DNA of 64,000 bases from Pseudomonas massiliensis. Lineage in GTDB: Bacteria > Pseudomonadota > Gammaproteobacteria > Pseudomonadales > Pseudomonadaceae. Of this stretch, positions 60,853 to 64,000 are shown piece after piece. The stretch spans positions 1,364,001 to 1,428,000 of the forward strand of contig NZ_CCYK01000007.1 of NCBI RefSeq assembly GCF_000826105.1, given 5' to 3'. The notes beneath the pieces were generated by a model, which saw nothing but the letters and a program-made list of their open reading frames with translations, searched no databases and had not been told where the DNA came from. The stretch's first letter is position 1, and each line of letters starts with the position of its first letter. A program made the translations under genes and the position numbers.

Positions 60853-61098
60853 ATGCAAAGCATTCTCGCAGACGTAGCGGTCAGCGTTTCTGAACTGAAG
60901 AAAAACCCGTCTGGAATCATGGCCGGAGCAGGTGGCTTGCCCGTTGCGGTTCTGAACCATAACAGGGTGATGGGGTACATGGTTCCTGCGGATATCTATG
61001 AGGCGATGCTGGAGCGACTCGAGGACCTTGAGTTGGCCGAGATCGCGAAGGCAAGAGCCCATGAAACGCCTGTACCGGTAAACCTGGATGACTTATAG
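60853..61098 (+). CDS. Phd/YefM-type (StbD-like) antitoxin
   Basis: 81 residues, start preceded by GAGGGCTTAAT. The N-terminal DNA-binding part reads ILADVAVSVSELKKNPSGIM with AVLNHNRVMGYMVPADIYEAML after it, as in StbD/YafN-type antitoxins. The C-terminal half is a helix that would wrap the toxin. Its last 11 bases overlap the toxin gene, the usual gene order (antitoxin first). It would repress its own promoter and neutralise the toxin. Confidence 0.88.
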   Translation: MQSILADVAVSVSELKKNPSGIMAGAGGLPVAVLNHNRVMGYMVPADIYEAMLERLEDLELAEIAKARAHETPVPVNLDDL

Positions 61099-61369
61099 GC
61101 TTGAGTTTCTGCCTCAGGCATTGAAGGAGTGGGAGAAGCTCGGGCACACCGTGCGGGAACAAGTCAAAAAGAAATTACAGGAACGCTTGCAGCTTCCCCG
61201 TGTACCCTCTGATGCATTGCGAGATATGCCCCATCACTACAAGATCAAGCTGAAGGCATCAGGCTACCGCTTGGTCTACCGAGTCGAGGAAGCCCGAGTT
61301 GTGGTTGTAGTGGTATCGGTGGGTAAGCGAGATCGCGGCGTTGTCTACCGGATGGCTAATGTCCGTTAA
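61088..61369 (+). CDS. RelE/StbE-type mRNA interferase toxin
   Basis: 93 residues, overlapping the antitoxin gene by 11 bases. The RelE fold is clear: MTYRLEFLPQALKEWEKLGHTVREQ, PHHYKIKLKASGYRLVYRV and the C-terminal VGKRDRGVVYRMA with basic catalytic residues. RelE toxins cut mRNA in the ribosome. Complete, with no sign of decay, so the module looks functional. Confidence 0.9.
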   Translation: MTYRLEFLPQALKEWEKLGHTVREQVKKKLQERLQLPRVPSDALRDMPHHYKIKLKASGYRLVYRVEEARVVVVVVSVGKRDRGVVYRMANVR

Positions 61370-61385
61370 CTGTCACGTCTTTTCC

Positions 61386-61709
61386 TTATGCCTGGCTCAA
61401 CTGCTCATGCCAAGCGCTATAAGGCGTGTTCCCCACGAACCGCCGATTGAAGTCCTCGGCGCCATCGGTCCACCACACTGGCCCACGTTCGCCGAGGGCC
61501 ACCTTGGCCGCGTTCACCTGGGCCCGCGCAGCCTTCAGCGCAACGGGCTCATTGGCCGCCTTGGCGTTTTTCACGGCACGGCGCCCATCCATCAGGGCGT
61601 TGACCAAGCGCTGTCGTTCTTTTTCTGGCAGCGCCGGGTTGCTGCAGCGCCAGAGGCGCCCGCGCACGACGAAATAGCGACCATCGGGGGTAGTGGGATA
61701 ATGGGGCAT
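61386..61709 (-). CDS. Conserved hypothetical small protein
   Basis: 107 residues from the ATG at 61709, with GGAG eight bases upstream. The sequence opens MPHYPTTPDGRYFVVRGRLWRCSNPALP, then a basic helical region (ALMDGRRAVKNAK) and ends VWWTDGAEDFNRRFVGNTPYSAWHEQL. I have the impression of a widely spread small proteobacterial family but can give no function. It follows the Lrp gene on the same strand by 11 bases, so it may be co-transcribed with it. Confidence 0.7.
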   Translation of the reverse strand: MPHYPTTPDGRYFVVRGRLWRCSNPALPEKERQRLVNALMDGRRAVKNAKAANEPVALKAARAQVNAAKVALGERGPVWWTDGAEDFNRRFVGNTPYSAWHEQLSQA

Positions 61710-61720
61710 GGGCAAGTCTC

Positions 61721-62191
61721 CTAGACCGGCAGTGGGCCGTGGCTTTTCACCTCCCGCAATACCACGGCCGAGCGGATGTCGTTCACGCCAGGCAGCTTGA
61801 AGATCACCTGGTGCAGAAAGGCGTCATAGTGGGCGATGTCCGGGGTGACTACCTTCAGCACGTAATCGGCCTGCCCCGTGGTGCTGTAGCACTCGACTAT
61901 GGTCGGGCAGTCACGTACCGCGGTTTCGAATTCCTCGACCACATTCTCTACATGGCGCGACAGATTGACCTCCGCCAGCACGCAGGTGGCCAGGCCCACT
62001 TGCGCCCGGTCCACCACGGCGGTGTAGCGCTGGATGATACCGGCCTGTTCCAGAGCCTTGAGGCGTTTCCAGGTGGGTGTGGTTGAAAGGCCGATACGAT
62101 TGGCCAGGTCTTGCACGGACAGGCGGCCGTCTTGCTGGAGGGCGGCGAGAATTCTCGCTGAGTGGGGGTCTGGCTGATGTTTATTATTCAT
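61721..62191 (-). CDS. Lrp/AsnC-family regulator
   Basis: 156 residues from the ATG at 62191; an ATG eight codons upstream is possible. The N-terminal helix-turn-helix is GRLSVQDLANRIGLSTTPTWKRLKALEQAG, and the C-terminal ligand (RAM) domain includes VLAEVNLSRHVENVVEEFETAV and TGQADYVLKVV. It is divergent from the fused E1 gene. Lrp-type BkdR controls the branched-chain ketoacid dehydrogenase in pseudomonads, so a BkdR-like role is likely, but this is inferred from position. Confidence 0.9.
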   Translation of the reverse strand: MNNKHQPDPHSARILAALQQDGRLSVQDLANRIGLSTTPTWKRLKALEQAGIIQRYTAVVDRAQVGLATCVLAEVNLSRHVENVVEEFETAVRDCPTIVECYSTTGQADYVLKVVTPDIAHYDAFLHQVIFKLPGVNDIRSAVVLREVKSHGPLPV

Positions 62192-62313
62192 AGTGGGCTC
62201 AGCGAACAGGTTCATGCTCGAATCTGCCCGAAAACGGGAAAAATAAAAAGCCTATTCTCCTGGGCCGTCCTTAGCATGGTTGCACCGCACCCCCGTTCAA
62301 GGACAACAACAAA

Positions 62314-64000
62314 ATGACGGTGCTACAGCGCAATACCACGCTCGAACCTGCCGCCGCTCCAGCCCCGGATTGGCGCCGCGTGGCCTACCTGATGAACGTG
62401 TCCCGCAGCCTGGACGCCCTGGAAGAAACCACCCTGGTACCGCAGAAAAAGGTGCTGTACCAATTCTCCGCCCGTGGGCATGACATGGCGCAGATCCTGC
62501 TCGGGCTGCACTTGACCGACCCTCATGACGCCGCCTGTGGCTACTACCGCTCACGGCCGTTGCTGTTGGCCCTGGGGGTGGATCTGGCCGATGCCCTGGG
62601 CTCGTCCATGGCCAGGGCCGGTGGCTATTCGGACGGCCGCGACATCGGCGTGGTGTTCAATTACCCCAACCCCGGTGGGGTCTCCGCGTTGCCCATGTGC
62701 GGCGGTGTCGGCGCCCAGTACACGCCTACCGCCGGCTGGGCCCAGGCCCTGGAATATCGCGCCCGGGTGCTGAAAGAGCCGGGCTACGAGCGGGCGATCA
62801 GCGTCGTGTTGGGTGGCGACGGCTCGGTGGCCACCAACGGTTTCTGGTCGGCCTTGACGCTGGCCACTACCCAGCAGTTGCCCATTCTGTTCTACATCGA
62901 AGACAACGGCTTCGGCATCTCGGTGCCGTCTACCTTCCAGACCCCGGGTGGCGATATCGCCCGTAACCTGGCCAGCTTCCAGGGCCTGCATGTATTGTCG
63001 GGCGACGGCGCTCAGCCTGAGCAGAGCGCTTGCCTGATTGCCGAAGCGGTGGAGCATGTGCGTTCGCGCAAGGGGCCGTGCCTGTTGCGCCTGACCGTGC
63101 CACGTCTGGAAGGCCACAGTTTCCAGGACACCCAGGCGTACAAGTCCGAGGCCACGGTCAAGCGAGAATGGTCGCGAGACCCATGGCCGCGGCTGCGGGA
63201 TTTCCTGGTGCCGGCCCAGCTGAGCGCCAAGGCGTGGGACGATCTGCAAGCCGAGGCTGAACAAGCCGTGCGCCTGGCTTGCGAACAGGCTGAGGCCCGA
63301 CCCCTGAGCGATCCGGCAAAGGTCATCGAGCACGTGTTTTACGAAGGTGCCTTGCAGCAGCGGGGCGGGCAATGGGCTGAAGGCTACCTGCCGCCGGCTG
63401 CCCAGGCCGAGCCCAAGCCGGAAGGCCAGCGTGTCAACATGGTGGCGGCCATTCGCCGTACCCTCGATCATGAGCTGACGATCAATCTGCGGGTAATGCT
63501 CTTCGGGGAGGACATCGGGCCCAAGGGAGGCGTGCATGCAGTCACCCTGGGCCTGCAGGACAAGCACGGCACCGAACGGGTATTCGACACCAGTCTGTCG
63601 GAGGAGGGCATCATCGGCCGCGCCGTAGGGCTGGCCCTGGCCGGTCTGGTGCCGGTGCCGGAGATCCAGTTCCGCAAGTACGCTGACCCCGCGGTGGAAC
63701 AGCTCAATGACTGCGGGACCTTGCGTTGGCGCACCCACAACCGCTTCGCCGCGCCCATGGTGGTGCGCATCGCCGGTGGCTTCTTCAAATGCGGCGATCC
63801 CTGGCATAGCCAGACCAACGAGGTTCAGTTCGTGCACGCCCCAGGCTGGATGGTGGCAGTGCCTTCCAACGCCGAGGATGCGGTGGGCTTGCTCCGCGCC
63901 GCCTTGCGCGGCAACGACCCGGTGATCTTCTTCGAACACCGGGCCATGCTCGACGCGGCCTCGGCCCGCCGTTGCTACCCGGGTGACGACTTCGTGCTGC
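62314..64000 (+). CDS. Fused alpha/beta 2-oxoacid dehydrogenase E1 component (partial, runs off the window)
   Basis: 562 codons are visible from the ATG at 62314 (AGGA upstream) and the frame is open to the window end. Residues 1 to about 365 are E1-alpha: QFSARGHDMAQILLG, PMCGGVGAQYTPTAGWA and the thiamine diphosphate motif GDGSVATNGFW..EDNGFGIS. After a short linker, E1-beta begins near residue 380 (VNMVAAIRRTLDHELTIN, LFGEDIGPKGGVHAVT, FDTSLSEEGIIGRAVG). Separate genes are the norm for branched-chain E1, so this is a fusion. The enzyme decarboxylates a 2-oxo acid and transfers the acyl group to lipoyl-E2. The rest of the complex lies beyond the window. Confidence 0.9.
   Translation, partial: MTVLQRNTTLEPAAAPAPDWRRVAYLMNVSRSLDALEETTLVPQKKVLYQFSARGHDMAQILLGLHLTDPHDAACGYYRSRPLLLALGVDLADALGSSMARAGGYSDGRDIGVVFNYPNPGGVSALPMCGGVGAQYTPTAGWAQALEYRARVLKEPGYERAISVVLGGDGSVATNGFWSALTLATTQQLPILFYIEDNGFGISVPSTFQTPGGDIARNLASFQGLHVLSGDGAQPEQSACLIAEAVEHVRSRKGPCLLRLTVPRLEGHSFQDTQAYKSEATVKREWSRDPWPRLRDFLVPAQLSAKAWDDLQAEAEQAVRLACEQAEARPLSDPAKVIEHVFYEGALQQRGGQWAEGYLPPAAQAEPKPEGQRVNMVAAIRRTLDHELTINLRVMLFGEDIGPKGGVHAVTLGLQDKHGTERVFDTSLSEEGIIGRAVGLALAGLVPVPEIQFRKYADPAVEQLNDCGTLRWRTHNRFAAPMVVRIAGGFFKCGDPWHSQTNEVQFVHAPGWMVAVPSNAEDAVGLLRAALRGNDPVIFFEHRAMLDAASARRCYPGDDFVL

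Noticed and set aside
62551..63939. 462-codon open frame on the minus strand opposite the E1 gene
   Set aside because: The plus-strand frame shows thiamine-diphosphate and E1-beta motifs throughout; the minus frame shows none.

Overview
The window reads as chromosome of a Pseudomonas-type gammaproteobacterium. Support comes from GC-rich coding with tight ATGA operon overlaps, many LysR-type regulators, Pseudomonas-style REP hairpins, AlgE-type calcium-binding modules, and a fused branched-chain-type E1 gene beside an Lrp regulator. I see no rRNA, tRNA, insertion sequence, prophage or CRISPR array. Most of the window is metabolic accessory DNA arranged as regulator-plus-operon islands.

Layout. 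(1) 1-2771: the end of a salicylaldehyde/vanillin-type aldehyde dehydrogenase, convergent with a calcium-binding protein that carries delta-60 repeats and AlgE-type R-modules. (2) 2916-13371: a sugar-acid catabolic operon (XylD-like dehydratase, XylX-like dehydratase, two further dehydrogenases, an SDR, a diketo-acid hydrolase, MFS transporter) divergent from a LysR gene and a second MFS transporter. The same dyad, ATAAC-N5-GTTAT, lies before both plus-strand genes. (3) 13368-16535: an HprRS-like redox two-component system divergent from a heme-binding-type protein and hydroxyisourate hydrolase, with an HprR-type palindrome between them. (4) 16532-27366: an AlgE-like beta-helix/R-module protein, a DUF2231 plus sorbosone-dehydrogenase pair, tandem REP units, small nuclease and zinc-type proteins, an autotransporter and an unusual pyruvate-kinase-like protein. 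(5) 27382-37404: a probable phosphate-starvation island made of a CHAD protein, a 5'-nucleotidase lipoprotein, exbB/TonB-dependent receptor/tonB/exbD, a Tat-exported PhoD phosphatase and a NUC1-type endonuclease, with Pho-box-like sites before three transcription units. (6) 37554-42622: SDR, SMP-30 lactonase, a truncated SDR relic, LysE exporter, AraC and LysR regulators. (7) 42753-51674: aconitase, beta-propeller lactonase, a leaderless periplasmic-type binding protein, then a GMC oxidoreductase/aldehyde dehydrogenase pair divergent from a LysR gene. (8) 51803-60532: eight same-strand genes (omega-aminotransferase, NitT/TauT-type ABC importer, flavin monooxygenase, RidA, DUF1028, ArgE/M20 hydrolase), divergent from a TetR gene across a 28-bp-arm palindrome; this looks like a complete uptake and degradation route for an unidentified nitrogen compound. 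(9) 60853-64000: a RelE-type toxin-antitoxin pair, a small conserved protein, an Lrp regulator and the start of a fused alpha/beta 2-oxoacid dehydrogenase E1 gene that runs off the window.

Coordinates use the start codon best supported by ribosome-binding sites, gene overlap and family length. Functions come from recognised motifs and family memory without database searches; substrate assignments within families are inference.
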